From NCBI RefSeq assembly GCF_006716765.1, contig NZ_VFPO01000001.1, positions 4,340,001 to 4,404,000 of the forward strand: 64,000 nt of DNA, given 5' to 3'. Below the pieces are notes generated by a model. It searched no databases, was not told the origin of the DNA, and worked only from the letters and a program-made list of their open reading frames with translations. A program made the position numbers and the translations under genes. How positions within the stretch are numbered: position 1 is the first letter of the stretch; each line of letters starts with the position of its first letter. Positions 34,820 through 43,593 of this stretch are shown here, piece by piece. The DNA is from Actinomadura hallensis (GTDB lineage: Bacteria > Actinomycetota > Actinomycetes > Streptosporangiales > Streptosporangiaceae).

Positions 34820-36787
34820 ATGCGTCTCCCCCAGCGCGCCCTCTCGGCCCTCGCGGCGTTCGCCGTGTCCGCCGCGCTCCTGGCCGTCCCGCCGGCGGCG
34901 CCCGCCGCCGCGGCCGGCGCCGGGCCCGGCTGCGACCCGATCGACCCGGCCGCCTGCCTGCTGCCGTTCCCGAACGACTGGTACACGGTCGCGGACGGCG
35001 GCACCCCCACGGGGCGGCGCGTGCACCTGCGCACGACGCTGAAGAACAGGCTCGGCGTCCCGCTGCGTCCGGCGGAGTGGAACCGCGCCGACGGCTTCTC
35101 CCCCGGCTCGATGCTGCTCAGCCGCGTCCCCGGCGTCGATCTGGAACGCTCCGGCGCCGCGCCGATCACCGACATCGGGGCCTCGCTCCGCGACGACGCC
35201 CCCATCGTCATCGTGGACACCGCGACGGGGGAACGCTGGCCGTACTGGGCGGAGCTGGACGCCAACGCGCCGGACGACCGGAAGGCGCTGATCATCCGGC
35301 CGGCCGTCAACTTCCGGGAGGGCCACCGCTACGCCGTCGCGCTGCGCCGCCTGCGGGACGCGTCCGGGAAGCCGATCGCGCCGGGCGCCGCGTTCGCCAG
35401 GATCCTCGGGCCGACGCTGCCGTCCGGCGACCCGCTGCACGCGAGGCAGCGGGACACGCGGAGGGTCCTCGCCGACCTCGAACGCCACGGGGTGGGCCTC
35501 GACGGCCTCTACCTCGCGTGGGACTTCACCGTCGCGAGCAGCCAGAGCCTCGCCGGGCCCGTGCTCCACATGCGGGACGAGGCGCTCCGCAAGCTCGGGA
35601 ACCGCTCACCGTCGTTCCTGGTGACGCAGGTGACGAACGATGTCGACGAGAGGATCGCCCGGGAGGTCAAGGGCGTCGTCTGGGCGCCGAGCTACCTCGA
35701 CCAGTACGGCGGCCTGCCCGGATCGGCGCTGCGCCGCGGCCGGGACGGGAGACCGGCGCGGCTGCCCGGCAACTCCCAGGCCGTCCCGTTCCAGTGCGAG
35801 ATCCCGAGGTCGGCGTTCGCCGAGCCCGCGCGTCCCGCCCTCTACGGGCACGGCCTGCTCGGCCGCGAGAGCGAGGTCGGCGCGGGCAACGTCAAGGCGA
35901 TGGCCGCCGAGCACGGCTTCGTCTTCTGCGCGACGAAATGGATCGGGATGGCCGACGAGGACGTCCCGAACGTCGTGTCCGCGCTCGCCGACCTCACCCG
36001 CTTCCACACCGTCGCGGACCGCACCCAGCAGGGGTTGCTGAACTTCATCTTCCTCGGCCGCGCCATGACCCGCGGCTTCCCCGGCCACAAGGCGTTCCAG
36101 AACGACGAGGGCGCGTCCCTGATCGACACCGGCGCCGAGCTGACGTTCGACGGCAACAGCCAGGGCGGCATCATGGGCGGCGCGCTGACCGCCGTGTCGC
36201 CCGACATCCGCCGCGCGGTCCTCGGCGTCCCCGGGATGAACTACAGCACGCTGCTCAACCGCAGCTCCGACTTCCCCCAGTACGGGCGGATCCTCGACCT
36301 GTTCTACCCCGACAAGCTCGACCAGCAGATCGGCATCGCGCTGATCCAGATGCTGTGGGACCGCGGCGAGGCCAACGGCTACGCCTGGCACATGACCGGC
36401 GACCCGCTCCCGAACACGCCGGAGCACCGGGTGCTGATGCACGTCGCGTTCGGCGACCACCAGGTCGCGCCGGTCTCCGCCGAGGTCGAGGCCCGCACGA
36501 TCGGCGCCCGCGTCCACGCGCCGGTCGTCCGGCCGGGACGCAGCCCCGACAAGGTCCCCTACTGGGGCATCCCGACGTTCGGCGCGTCCCACGAGGGCTC
36601 CGCCATGATCGTCTGGGACAGTGGCTCCCCCGCCCCGCCCCTGGCCAACGTCGCGCCCACCGAGGGACGCGACCCGCACTCCGACCCCCGCAACAACGCC
36701 GACGCCCGGAGGCAGAAGGCGATCTTCCTGAAGACCGGGACGGTCCGGGACGTGTGCGGCGGCGGACCGTGCGTGATCAGCCCGTGA
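34820..36787 (+). CDS. Secreted protein with alpha/beta-hydrolase features
   Basis: A 655-aa exported protein. A signal peptide (1 to about 32, ending APAAAA) precedes mature GAGPGCDPIDPAACLLPFPNDWYT. A YGHGLLG segment at about 342-348 resembles the oxyanion loop of lipases, and DGNSQGG at 444-450 holds a G-x-S-x-G-like nucleophile (S447). This suggests an esterase- or lipase-like enzyme, but I cannot assign a named family or substrate. ATG 34820 has GGAGGT 11 bases upstream. The gene stands alone and converges on the following membrane-protein gene. Confidence 0.75.
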   Translation: MRLPQRALSALAAFAVSAALLAVPPAAPAAAAGAGPGCDPIDPAACLLPFPNDWYTVADGGTPTGRRVHLRTTLKNRLGVPLRPAEWNRADGFSPGSMLLSRVPGVDLERSGAAPITDIGASLRDDAPIVIVDTATGERWPYWAELDANAPDDRKALIIRPAVNFREGHRYAVALRRLRDASGKPIAPGAAFARILGPTLPSGDPLHARQRDTRRVLADLERHGVGLDGLYLAWDFTVASSQSLAGPVLHMRDEALRKLGNRSPSFLVTQVTNDVDERIAREVKGVVWAPSYLDQYGGLPGSALRRGRDGRPARLPGNSQAVPFQCEIPRSAFAEPARPALYGHGLLGRESEVGAGNVKAMAAEHGFVFCATKWIGMADEDVPNVVSALADLTRFHTVADRTQQGLLNFIFLGRAMTRGFPGHKAFQNDEGASLIDTGAELTFDGNSQGGIMGGALTAVSPDIRRAVLGVPGMNYSTLLNRSSDFPQYGRILDLFYPDKLDQQIGIALIQMLWDRGEANGYAWHMTGDPLPNTPEHRVLMHVAFGDHQVAPVSAEVEARTIGARVHAPVVRPGRSPDKVPYWGIPTFGASHEGSAMIVWDSGSPAPPLANVAPTEGRDPHSDPRNNADARRQKAIFLKTGTVRDVCGGGPCVISP

Positions 36788-36808
36788 ACCGGGCCTGGCG
36801 GCACCGCG

Positions 36809-37417
36809 TCAGGAGCGCGGGTTGGCGTCGGCGTCCATGCGGGCCCAGGCCGCCTCCCACTGCTCGTCGCGGTACCGGTCGCAGCGGCGGCGGACCAGGT
36901 AGTGGACGAGCAGGATCGGCAGCGAGCAGCCGAGGATCGCCGCGACTCCCCCGTAGACCGCGTCGGTCACCGTCCGGCTGTGCGGCCGCGGCGGCACCAC
37001 CGGGTCGCCGTCGCGGTCGACCCAGATCTTGCGCTGCGCGCCCGCCTCGGCGCCCCTCCAGCTCGGCGGCAGGGCGGCGCTGCGGACTTCGCCGTTCGCG
37101 TCACGCCAGGTGGCCCGGAGCGACTCCTGCAGGTAGCGGTCGCCGGAGGCGTCGGGACCGGTCGAGGTGACCGTGGCGACGATCTGGTGCCGCTCCGTCC
37201 GCTCCGCCTGCTCGGCCTGGACGCCCGACTGGTAGGACCGTGACGCCGCCCAGATCGACAGCGGCCCGGCGGTCCCCACCAGGACGAGGAGCAGTACGAG
37301 GGTGATCAGCCGCTGGACGCGGTCCACCGGGCGGCGCAGTTCGTTGCGCTCCAGGCCGAGCCGGCGCCGCAGCCCGGCGAGGGGCGTTCCTCCGCGGCCG
37401 ATGCGGGACCTGCGCAT
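36809..37417 (-). CDS. Rv1733c-like membrane protein
   Basis: A 202-aa protein with an arginine-rich N-terminus, one transmembrane helix at about 36-57 (LITLVLLLVLVGTAGPLSIWAA), an extracytoplasmic domain of about 90 residues (TATV-type beta pattern, WRDANGEVRSAALP, KIWVDRDGDPVVPPRP), a second helix near residue 155-175, and a charged cytoplasmic end. This two-helix arrangement is that of the mycobacterial Rv1733c-type proteins; the function is unknown. ATG 37417 has GGAGG eight bases upstream; an earlier in-frame start at 37465 would overlap the neighbour. Confidence 0.75.
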   Translation of the reverse strand: MRRSRIGRGGTPLAGLRRRLGLERNELRRPVDRVQRLITLVLLLVLVGTAGPLSIWAASRSYQSGVQAEQAERTERHQIVATVTSTGPDASGDRYLQESLRATWRDANGEVRSAALPPSWRGAEAGAQRKIWVDRDGDPVVPPRPHSRTVTDAVYGGVAAILGCSLPILLVHYLVRRRCDRYRDEQWEAAWARMDADANPRS

Positions 37418-37461
37418 CTGCGTCACCTCCCCGGGGAGCGACCTCCGGGTAAAAGTCCCTT

Positions 37462-39096
37462 TCAAGCATCTTTTTCCAGAATATTCCCGTGTCCATTGCC
37501 CGGCGCGTGGCCGGTGGCCGAATCCTTTCCGGGATCCTGTCCGTTATGCCGGATTGATGGCAGCATCTGGCCGCCGCCGTCCGGCTCCCCCTCCAGGCCG
37601 CCGGCGCGGTCACCGTCCCGGTCCCGGCCGGGGCCGCCGGCGGCGAGCGCGAGCAGCGCGGCGACGGCGCACAGCCCGGCGGTGATCCAGAAGATCTCCC
37701 GGTACTCGGTGCGCAGCGCCTCCTGCAGCGCCGCGTTGTAGACCTCCATGCGCCGGGCGAACTCGTCCTCCGGCATCAGGAACGGCAGCGGCGGCTGCAG
37801 ATCCGCGGTCAGCCGGTGGAACCGGTAGAACCCCCACGCCGACAACGCGGAGATCCCCAGCAGCATCCCCATCATCCGCGCCACGACCACCGCGGCCGAC
37901 GCCACGCCGTGCCGCGCCGCCGGGACGAACCGCAGCACCGCCGACGACACCGGCGCGATCACCAGGCCCAGGCCGAGCCCCGTCACCACGAGATCGACGT
38001 CCATCCGCGGCAGCGGCCCGTACGAGGCCGCCGCCAGATCCGCGGGCCACCCCGCGATCAGCAGGTAGCCCGCCGCCGACACCGCCATCCCCGCCGCCAT
38101 CGGCCACCGCTCGCCGAACCGCCTCGCGGCCATCCCCCCGGCCACCGCCGCGACCGGCAGCGCCGCCAGGAACCGCGTCAGCAGCAGGGCGCCCTCCGTG
38201 GCGTCCTTGCCCAGGACCGTCTGCGCCACCAGCACGACGTCCACGAGCGTCACCATCAGCGCCGCACCCGACAGCAGGCTCACGCCCAGCGTCGCCAGCA
38301 GCGGCCCCCGCCGCACCCCCGCCAGATCGAGCAGCCGCGTCCGCGCCCTGACCTCCCACAGCACGAACACCACCAGGACCGCGGCGCCCGCCGCCAGCAC
38401 CGGCACGCCCCACGGCGGCAGCGCCGACTCCTGCGGCTCGGGGTTGTAGACGCCCGCGACCAACAGCCCCAGACCCGTCGCGAGCAGCAGCCCGCCCACC
38501 ACGTCGACGCCCGGCCGCGGGCCCTCCGCCCGGCCGCCCGGCACCGCGAACTGGACGGCGATCATCGCCGCGAGCACCAGCGGCAGATTGAGCCAGAAGA
38601 TCGCCCGCCAGTCGAGGACCGCCGCGATCCCCGCCCCGTACAGCGGCCCGAGCACGCTTCCCAGCTCCTGCGCGGCGCCCACCGCGCCCAGCACCACCGG
38701 CCGCTGCCGCTCATCCCACAGATCACCCGCCAGAGCCATCGTCACCGGCAGCAGCGCGCCGCCCGCGACCCCCTGCACCACCCGGCCCGCCGTCAGCAGC
38801 GGCACGTCCCCCGCCACCGCCGTCACCGCCGAACCGGCCGCGAAGAACACCAGGCACGCCTGCAGCAGCGGCCGCCGCCCGAACCGGTCCGACAACTGCC
38901 CGAGCAGCGGCATCGCCGCCACGTACCCCAGCAGGAACCCCGACAGGACGGGCGTCACCCGCTCCAGCCGGTTGACCGGAAGCCCCAGATCCTTGACCAC
39001 CGGCACCAGGATCGTCGTCACGACATAGGCGTCCAGCGCCGCCAGCAGCACCACCGCGCCGCCGGCCCCGATCGCGACCCGGCGACGCGTCCTCAC
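37462..39096 (-). CDS. P55-like MFS transporter
   Basis: A 544-aa DHA2-type transporter with 14 predicted helices, including [21 protein letters not shown] (motif A) and the Gly-rich [19 protein letters not shown]. It is encoded directly after lprG, the same arrangement as lprG-P55 (Rv1411c-Rv1410c) in mycobacteria, where the pair moves triacylglycerides and other lipids to the outer envelope and affects drug tolerance. The C-terminal 60 residues are a hydrophilic Gly/Asp/Asn-rich tail. Start GTG 39096 overlaps the lprG stop as GTGA, so the two are coupled. Confidence 0.88.
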   Translation of the reverse strand: MRTRRRVAIGAGGAVVLLAALDAYVVTTILVPVVKDLGLPVNRLERVTPVLSGFLLGYVAAMPLLGQLSDRFGRRPLLQACLVFFAAGSAVTAVAGDVPLLTAGRVVQGVAGGALLPVTMALAGDLWDERQRPVVLGAVGAAQELGSVLGPLYGAGIAAVLDWRAIFWLNLPLVLAAMIAVQFAVPGGRAEGPRPGVDVVGGLLLATGLGLLVAGVYNPEPQESALPPWGVPVLAAGAAVLVVFVLWEVRARTRLLDLAGVRRGPLLATLGVSLLSGAALMVTLVDVVLVAQTVLGKDATEGALLLTRFLAALPVAAVAGGMAARRFGERWPMAAGMAVSAAGYLLIAGWPADLAAASYGPLPRMDVDLVVTGLGLGLVIAPVSSAVLRFVPAARHGVASAAVVVARMMGMLLGISALSAWGFYRFHRLTADLQPPLPFLMPEDEFARRMEVYNAALQEALRTEYREIFWITAGLCAVAALLALAAGGPGRDRDGDRAGGLEGEPDGGGQMLPSIRHNGQDPGKDSATGHAPGNGHGNILEKDA

Positions 39097-39776
39097 TTCG
39101 GCGCGGTGATGTCGTACGGCGCGTCGAACTCCGTGAACGAGATCACCACCGCGCCCTTGCCCTCGGGGAACGCCCCCCGCACCTTCACCAGGCGGTGATC
39201 GGACCGGCTCACCCAGACCTGCCCCTCCAGATCCGCGCCGATCCCCGGGATCAGCCCCGCGATCTGCTCCCGCGGCAGCGTCGCCCCCACCCGGTAGGTC
39301 TCCTTGCCACCGACCTCCTCCACCGCCTGCGGCTCCGGCTCACGCACCGACCCCAGCAGCTTCGCGATCCCGCGCTCCGGATCCAGCACCGCCGACGGGT
39401 CGTACATGCTCGCCGCCACCGCCTTCGGCAGCCTCCGCCAGCCGCCCGTCCCCGCGTCCAGGTAGATGCTCTCCCCGACCGCGACGACCTTCATCTCGAT
39501 GTTCTGGCCCTGCTGCTCGACCGTCAGCGTCCCCTCCGCGTCACCGTCCCGCAGCAGCTTCAGATCGCCGCCCTTGACGATCACCGGGGTGTCGCCCTCC
39601 GACTCGACCGTGAACGCCGCGCTCTTCAGATTCCCCATCGCCTGCGCGGACCGCCGCAGCGTCTCCGCGGCGTCGAAGTCGGCCTTGGCGGGCTCGTCCG
39701 ACCCGCCCCCCGAGCACGCGCCGGACAACAGCAGCGCCAGCACCACGGGAACGAGGACGAGAAAGCGTCTGGACAT
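39093..39776 (-). CDS. lprG: LppX/LprG-family lipoprotein
   Basis: A 227-aa lipoprotein that carries triacylated lipids between the membrane and the cell envelope, working with the MFS transporter encoded just downstream. Signal peptide 1-20 ends in LLSGAC with lipid-attachment cysteine C21, followed by a Ser/Gly stretch. The mature domain shows the LppX_LprAFG pattern ([42 protein letters not shown], [24 protein letters not shown]). ATG 39776 is used because an earlier in-frame start at 39806 lies ahead of the signal peptide. It is first in the operon. Confidence 0.9.
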   Translation of the reverse strand: MSRRFLVLVPVVLALLLSGACSGGGSDEPAKADFDAAETLRRSAQAMGNLKSAAFTVESEGDTPVIVKGGDLKLLRDGDAEGTLTVEQQGQNIEMKVVAVGESIYLDAGTGGWRRLPKAVAASMYDPSAVLDPERGIAKLLGSVREPEPQAVEEVGGKETYRVGATLPREQIAGLIPGIGADLEGQVWVSRSDHRLVKVRGAFPEGKGAVVISFTEFDAPYDITAPK

Positions 39777-39978
39777 ACGCGGGACCCTACCGACGGGTAC
39801 CCGCACGCGTCACTCGGTACGAGGTATGACATCCGCCCCCGCGATCTACGACCTGCCGGCGATGCCCTCCGCACACCCGATTCTCGGCCGCGCACCTCCG
39901 ATTCGCTGTGGCAGCGGCCTTTTTCGCACCGCTAAGATGACACCCGGCAACGCCCCCACCGTCACCGGGGGACGCTGT

Positions 39979-40052
39979 GGGGCGGTAGCTCAGCTGGTCA
40001 GAGCAGGAGACTCATAATCTCCCGGTCGCGGGTTCGAGTCCCGCCCGCCCTA
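39979..40052 (+). tRNA. tRNA-Met (CAT anticodon, elongator type)
   Basis: A 74-nt cloverleaf can be drawn: acceptor GGGGCGG with CCGCCCT (one G-U), D stem GCTC/GAGC, anticodon stem GGAGA/TCTCC with loop CTCATAA, variable loop CGGTC, T stem GCGGG/CCCGC with loop TTCGAGT, discriminator A. The anticodon is CAT. The loop and body are those of an elongator Met tRNA; an Ile2 tRNA with a lysidine-modified C is the alternative. CCA is not encoded. Confidence 0.88.
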
Positions 40053-40070
40053 CGGAGATGGGCGAGGCAT

Positions 40071-40089
40071 GCCCACGGAAAGCGTGGGC
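40071..40089 (+). terminator. Hairpin downstream of tRNA-Met
   Basis: GCCCACG and CGTGGGC pair around GAAAG, 19 bp after the tRNA. It is suited to ending or processing the tRNA transcript; there is no T-tract. Confidence 0.45.
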
Positions 40090-40141
40090 CCGTTCTCCTC
40101 CGGCATTTCGTCCGGGGGGCGACCCCCGGGCCCCCGGTGTG

Positions 40142-40295
40142 GGGGCTACGCCCCCACGCCCCTCCCGGTCGCGGTCCTCCCTCGGCTACCTGCATCTGCG
40201 CGGTGCTGCCGTGGGGCTCCGTCCCTACACCCCCTCCCTGTCGCAGCCTTCCCTCACCTACCTGCATGTGCGCGGTTGCCGGCGTGGGGCTCCGA
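40142..40295. repeat. Imperfect ~72-bp tandem repeat
   Basis: Two units, 40142-40212 and 40213-40285, share the order GGGGCT..CG, CCC..C.CCCCT, CTACCTGCAT.TGCGCGGT and GCCG..GT; a third begins at 40286 with GGGGCTCCG and breaks off. The 8-bp hairpin GTGGGGGC/GCCCCCAC (40139-40157) marks its left edge. No open reading frame explains the repeat. It may be a local copy of a dispersed element. Confidence 0.7.
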
Positions 40296-40392
40296 TGCGG
40301 GACACGCTGAGGCGAGTCGCTTTGGGGCGGTGCGACATCACATGCTCGGCCGACCTTCCGGTCCCCTTTTCGGAGATCCTCAAGTGGGGTTT

Positions 40393-40408
40393 ATGTGGGA
40401 TGCCACAT
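40393..40408. promoter_or_regulatory. ATGTGG/CCACAT inverted repeat
   Basis: A perfect 6-bp inverted repeat around GATG, in an AT-richer patch 97 bp beyond the 3' end of the crotonase gene. It could be a terminator hairpin for that gene or a protein site. Confidence 0.3.
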
Positions 40409-40504
40409 GTCCGTGGATATGGCCGCGGAATGTGCGGCATCTCTCCCTGGCCAGGCTTATCTTCCCGGTCGCGAGATTGGCCCGTCGAGTGGCCGCCGGG
40501 GTGT

Positions 40505-41278
40505 TCAGGCCGGCCAGACCGGGGCGCGTTTCTCCAGGAAGGCGGTCATGCCCTCTTGGGCCTCGGGGGTTTGGCTGGATGCGGCCATCACCTCTATGGC
40601 GTACGCGTAGGCGTCCTGCTCGGGACGGTCCAGCTGGGCGTACATCGCCTGCTTGCCCAGGGCCTTGCTGCGCGGGCTGCCCTGCGTGGCGCGCTGGAGC
40701 AGGTCGTGGACGGCCTTGTCGAGCTCGTCGTCGGGGACCGCGTAGTTGATCAGGCCCCACTCGGCGGCGGTCGCGGCGTCGAAGACCTCGCCGGTCAGCG
40801 CCATCTCGGCGGCGCGCTTGCGGCCGACGTTGCGGGCGATCGCCACGAGCGGCGTGTGGCAGAACCAGCCGCCCTTCCCGCCCGGGGCGGCGAAGCCCGC
40901 GCTCTCCGCGGCGACCGCCAGATCGCAGCTCGCGACCAGCTGGCAGCCGGCCGCGGTCGCCAGGCCGTGCACCCGCGCGACCACCACTTGCGGGACCGAC
41001 TGGATCGTCTGCATCAGCTCCGTGCAGACCCGCAGCAGGTCCCGGACGTCGGCGTGGGAGGCGCCCGCCATGTCGGCGAAATCGTGGCCGGCGGAGAACA
41101 CCGGGCCGTTCGCGGCGAGGATCACCCCGCGGGCGTCGGTCTCGGCGACCTCGCGGAACGCGTCCGTCAGCGCCAGGAGGAAGGCGCGCGACAGCGCGTT
41201 GCGGCGGCGCGGCCGGTTCATCGTGATCGTGGTGAACGCCCCGTCCCGGCGGAGCAGGACGTCGTCGTCTTCGCTCAT
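40505..41278 (-). CDS. Crotonase-fold protein, ECHDC3-like, without the catalytic glutamates
   Basis: A 257-aa crotonase/enoyl-CoA hydratase superfamily protein. The oxyanion segments are present (SAGHDFADM and VHGLATAAGCQL). Where classical hydratases have the two acid/base glutamates (GCEL and QPE), this protein reads Gln113 and Gly133. The C-terminal part (QEGMTAFLEKRAPVWPA) and GLATAAGCQLVASCDLAV match the vertebrate ECHDC3 group, which lacks the glutamates in the same positions and whose reaction is undefined. It should bind an acyl-CoA but probably does not hydrate an enoyl-CoA. It is a single gene. Confidence 0.88.
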   Translation of the reverse strand: MSEDDDVLLRRDGAFTTITMNRPRRRNALSRAFLLALTDAFREVAETDARGVILAANGPVFSAGHDFADMAGASHADVRDLLRVCTELMQTIQSVPQVVVARVHGLATAAGCQLVASCDLAVAAESAGFAAPGGKGGWFCHTPLVAIARNVGRKRAAEMALTGEVFDAATAAEWGLINYAVPDDELDKAVHDLLQRATQGSPRSKALGKQAMYAQLDRPEQDAYAYAIEVMAASSQTPEAQEGMTAFLEKRAPVWPA

Positions 41279-41476
41279 GCTCCCGACGTTACGTCAGACC
41301 CCCGCCGTACCGTGAGACCGCGGACGCCGAGGGGTGAGGGCCCCTCGTCCGCCGCGCACGAGGCGGCGCTGCCACGGCGCCTCGTGCGCGACGGGCCGGT
41401 GGTGCTGATCGTCGGGCGGCGCCTCGATGAGATCGTGGTGAGGCACGTCCTGCAGCTCTGACCACGGGAGGTCCCC

Positions 41477-41773
41477 ATGCTCGTCGCGTTCTCGGTGACC
41501 CCGCTCGGCGCGGGCGAGGAGGTCGGCGAACTCGTCGCGGAGGCGGTCCGGGTGGTGCGCGAGAGCGGGCTGCCCAACCGCACCGACGCCATGTTCACCA
41601 CGATCGAGGGCGAGTGGGACGAGGTGATGGCCGTCGTGAAGGCCGCCACCGACGCGGTCGCCGCCCGGGCGCCGCGCGTCAGCCTCGTCGTCAAGGCCGA
41701 CCTGCGGCCCGGTGTGACGGGCGCCCTCGACGCGAAGGTCGAGTCGGTGGAACGGCGGCTCCGGACCGGCTGA
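41477..41773 (+). CDS. MTH1187/YkoF-family thiamine-binding protein (DUF77)
   Basis: A 98-aa protein of the ferredoxin-like-fold family called thiamine-binding MTH1187 proteins: [76 protein letters not shown]. The conserved TPLG and the TxEGxWxEV segment mark it. It is small, soluble and probably multimeric. ATG 41477 has GGGAGG seven bases upstream. It sits ahead of the liv operon but has a separate 190-bp leader between them. The family assignment is clear, but the physiological ligand is not proven. Confidence 0.85.
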   Translation: MLVAFSVTPLGAGEEVGELVAEAVRVVRESGLPNRTDAMFTTIEGEWDEVMAVVKAATDAVAARAPRVSLVVKADLRPGVTGALDAKVESVERRLRTG

Positions 41774-41839
41774 CCCGCTCACCGCGCACAACCGGAGCCG
41801 CGGAACGGCGCCCGGATTCGGGCCCCGGGCGCCCCCGAC

Positions 41840-41870
41840 TGTGCTCGGAGCACAATCCGAACGGCGTTCG
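41840..41870. promoter_or_regulatory. Two adjacent perfect palindromes upstream of the liv operon
   Basis: TGTGCTC-G-GAGCACA (41840-41854) and CGAACG-G-CGTTCG (41858-41870) are perfect inverted repeats with a single central G, three bases apart and about 95-120 bp before livF. They are candidate binding sites for one or two regulators controlling this transporter. Confidence 0.5.
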
Positions 41871-41962
41871 ATTGGACGCCGGCCCCGTCTTGCCCGCTTC
41901 CCATAGACGCAGGTCACAGCGCCGTGCTGGGGTTGCCAGCCACACGATCTGTGGAGGCGTGC

Positions 41963-42775
41963 ATGGCGAACGGGACCCTCGCGGTCCGGAACCTGTCGGT
42001 GAGCTACGGCCGGGCCGTACGAGCGTTGCACGGCGTGTCGCTGGACGTCCCGGCGGGGTCGGTGACGGCCGTGCTCGGCGCCAACGGCGCGGGCAAGTCG
42101 ACGCTGCTCCGGGCGATCTCCGGGACGCTGCCGTTCCACCGCGGCGCGGTGGACTCGGGCACGATCCGGCTCGGCGACCGCTCCCTCATCGGCCTGCATC
42201 CCGCGACCGTCGTGGCGGCGGGGGTCGTGCAGGTGCCCGAGGGGCGGCGGGTGTTCGGCCGGCTCAGCGTCGAGGAGAACCTGCGGGCCGGCGCGCTCGG
42301 CGCCCCCAGCCGCTCCGAGGCCGCCAAGGCGCACGCGCGGGTGCTGGAGCTCTTCCCGGTCCTCGCGGAACGGGCCAGGCAGCGCGCCGGGCTGCTGTCC
42401 GGCGGCGAGCAGCAGATGCTCGCGATCGGCCGGGCGCTCATGGCGTGCCCGTCGGTCCTGCTGCTGGACGAGCCGACCCTCGGGCTCGCCCCGCTCATGG
42501 CCGAGCGCATCGCCGAGACCATCCGGGAGATCAACCTGCAGGGCACGGCGATCCTGCTGATCGAGCAGAACGCCGCGCTCGCGCTCGAGCTGTCCTCGCA
42601 CGCGCACGTCCTGGAGGTCGGCGCCGTCACGCTGCACGGCCCGTCGGAGGAACTGGCGGGCAGCGACGAGGTCAGGCGCCGCTACCTCGGGGTCGGCGAC
42701 GACTCCGAGGCCGGCGACGCCGATGACGCCGGTGACGCCGTCACCCCTCCCGCGCTGGGGAGGTGGACGGGTTGA
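41963..42775 (+). CDS. livF: Branched-chain amino-acid-type ABC transporter, ATP-binding subunit LivF
   Basis: One of two ATPases that power the importer encoded by the following genes. 270 aa with Walker A GANGAGKST, signature LSGGEQQM, Walker B SVLLLDEP and the LivF-specific PEGRRVFGRLSVEENL after the Q-loop. The C-terminal 25 residues are an acidic extension (DDSEAGDADDAGD). ATG 41963 has GGAGG five bases upstream; an earlier in-frame start at 41924 is less likely. It is first in the livFGHMK operon. Confidence 0.93.
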   Translation: MANGTLAVRNLSVSYGRAVRALHGVSLDVPAGSVTAVLGANGAGKSTLLRAISGTLPFHRGAVDSGTIRLGDRSLIGLHPATVVAAGVVQVPEGRRVFGRLSVEENLRAGALGAPSRSEAAKAHARVLELFPVLAERARQRAGLLSGGEQQMLAIGRALMACPSVLLLDEPTLGLAPLMAERIAETIREINLQGTAILLIEQNAALALELSSHAHVLEVGAVTLHGPSEELAGSDEVRRRYLGVGDDSEAGDADDAGDAVTPPALGRWTG

Positions 42776-43593
42776 CCGGCACCGCGGTCCACTCGGACGA
42801 GCTCGTGGTGAGCGACCTCACCGTCCGGTTCGCCGGCCTCACGGCGCTCGACGGGGTCGGGTTCACCGTCGCGCCCGGGAGCGTCCACGCGCTCATCGGG
42901 CCGAACGGCGCCGGCAAGTCGACGTGCTTCAACGTCCTGTCCGGGGTGTACCGGGCGACGAGCGGCAGCGTCCGGTTCGGCGGGACGGAGCTGACGACGC
43001 TCGCCCCGCACCGCATCGCCGCCCTCGGCGTCGCCCGCACGTTCCAGAACATCGCGCTGTCGCGGCACCTGACCGCCGAGGACAACCTGATGCTGGGGCG
43101 GCACCGCCTCACCCGCGCCGGGTTCGCGTCCGCCGGCCTGCGGCTGCCGTGGGCGAGGCGCGAGGACGCCCGGCACCGGGCCCGGGTTCGCGACATCGCC
43201 GCGTTCGTCGGCGTGGAGCGGCACCTCTCCGCCCCCGCGGGCACCCTGCCCTACGGCGTCCAGAAGCGGCTGGAACTGGCGCGCGCGCTGGCGATGGAGC
43301 CCCGGCTGCTGCTCCTGGACGAGCCGGTCGCCGGCATGAACGGCGGGGAGCGGCGGCGGATGACCGAGGTCATCGCCCGCGCCCGCGCCGACCTCGGCCT
43401 CTCGATCCTGATCGTCGAGCACGACATGGGCATGGTCATGCGGCTGGCCGACGAGGTCACCGTCCTGGACTTCGGCCGGCGCATCGCGAGCGGCGAACCG
43501 GAGCGGGTGCAGCGCGATCCCGCCGTGATCCGTGCCTACCTCGGCGCCGCGCACGACCCGGCGGCGCCCTCCCGCGGGGAAGGAAATCCTTGA
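42772..43593 (+). CDS. livG: Branched-chain amino-acid-type ABC transporter, ATP-binding subunit LivG
   Basis: Second ATPase of the importer, about 273 aa. Walker A GPNGAGKST, Q-loop TFQNIALSRHLTAEDNLMLG, LivG-type signature LPYGVQKRLELARALA and Walker B LLLLDEPVAGMN. The TTG at 42772 is preferred: it forms a TTGA overlap with the livF stop and has GGGGAGG eight bases upstream; GTG 42763 is an alternative with no spacing for a ribosome binding site. Its own stop overlaps the TTG start of livH the same way. Confidence 0.93.
   Translation: MTGTAVHSDELVVSDLTVRFAGLTALDGVGFTVAPGSVHALIGPNGAGKSTCFNVLSGVYRATSGSVRFGGTELTTLAPHRIAALGVARTFQNIALSRHLTAEDNLMLGRHRLTRAGFASAGLRLPWARREDARHRARVRDIAAFVGVERHLSAPAGTLPYGVQKRLELARALAMEPRLLLLDEPVAGMNGGERRRMTEVIARARADLGLSILIVEHDMGMVMRLADEVTVLDFGRRIASGEPERVQRDPAVIRAYLGAAHDPAAPSRGEGNP

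Larger units (their letters stand above)
40053..40504. other. Convergent intergenic region after tRNA-Met
   Basis: About 450 bp between the tRNA and the crotonase-like gene, which converges on it. No gene is supported here. It contains several hairpins (40071-40089, 40139-40157, 40393-40408) and a two-copy direct repeat (40142-40285). Confidence 0.6.

Noticed and set aside
34820..36787. Secreted protein as a confirmed lipase
   Set aside because: Only a GxSxG-like motif and a GHGLLG loop are visible; the Asp/His partners cannot be placed, so no enzyme name is given.
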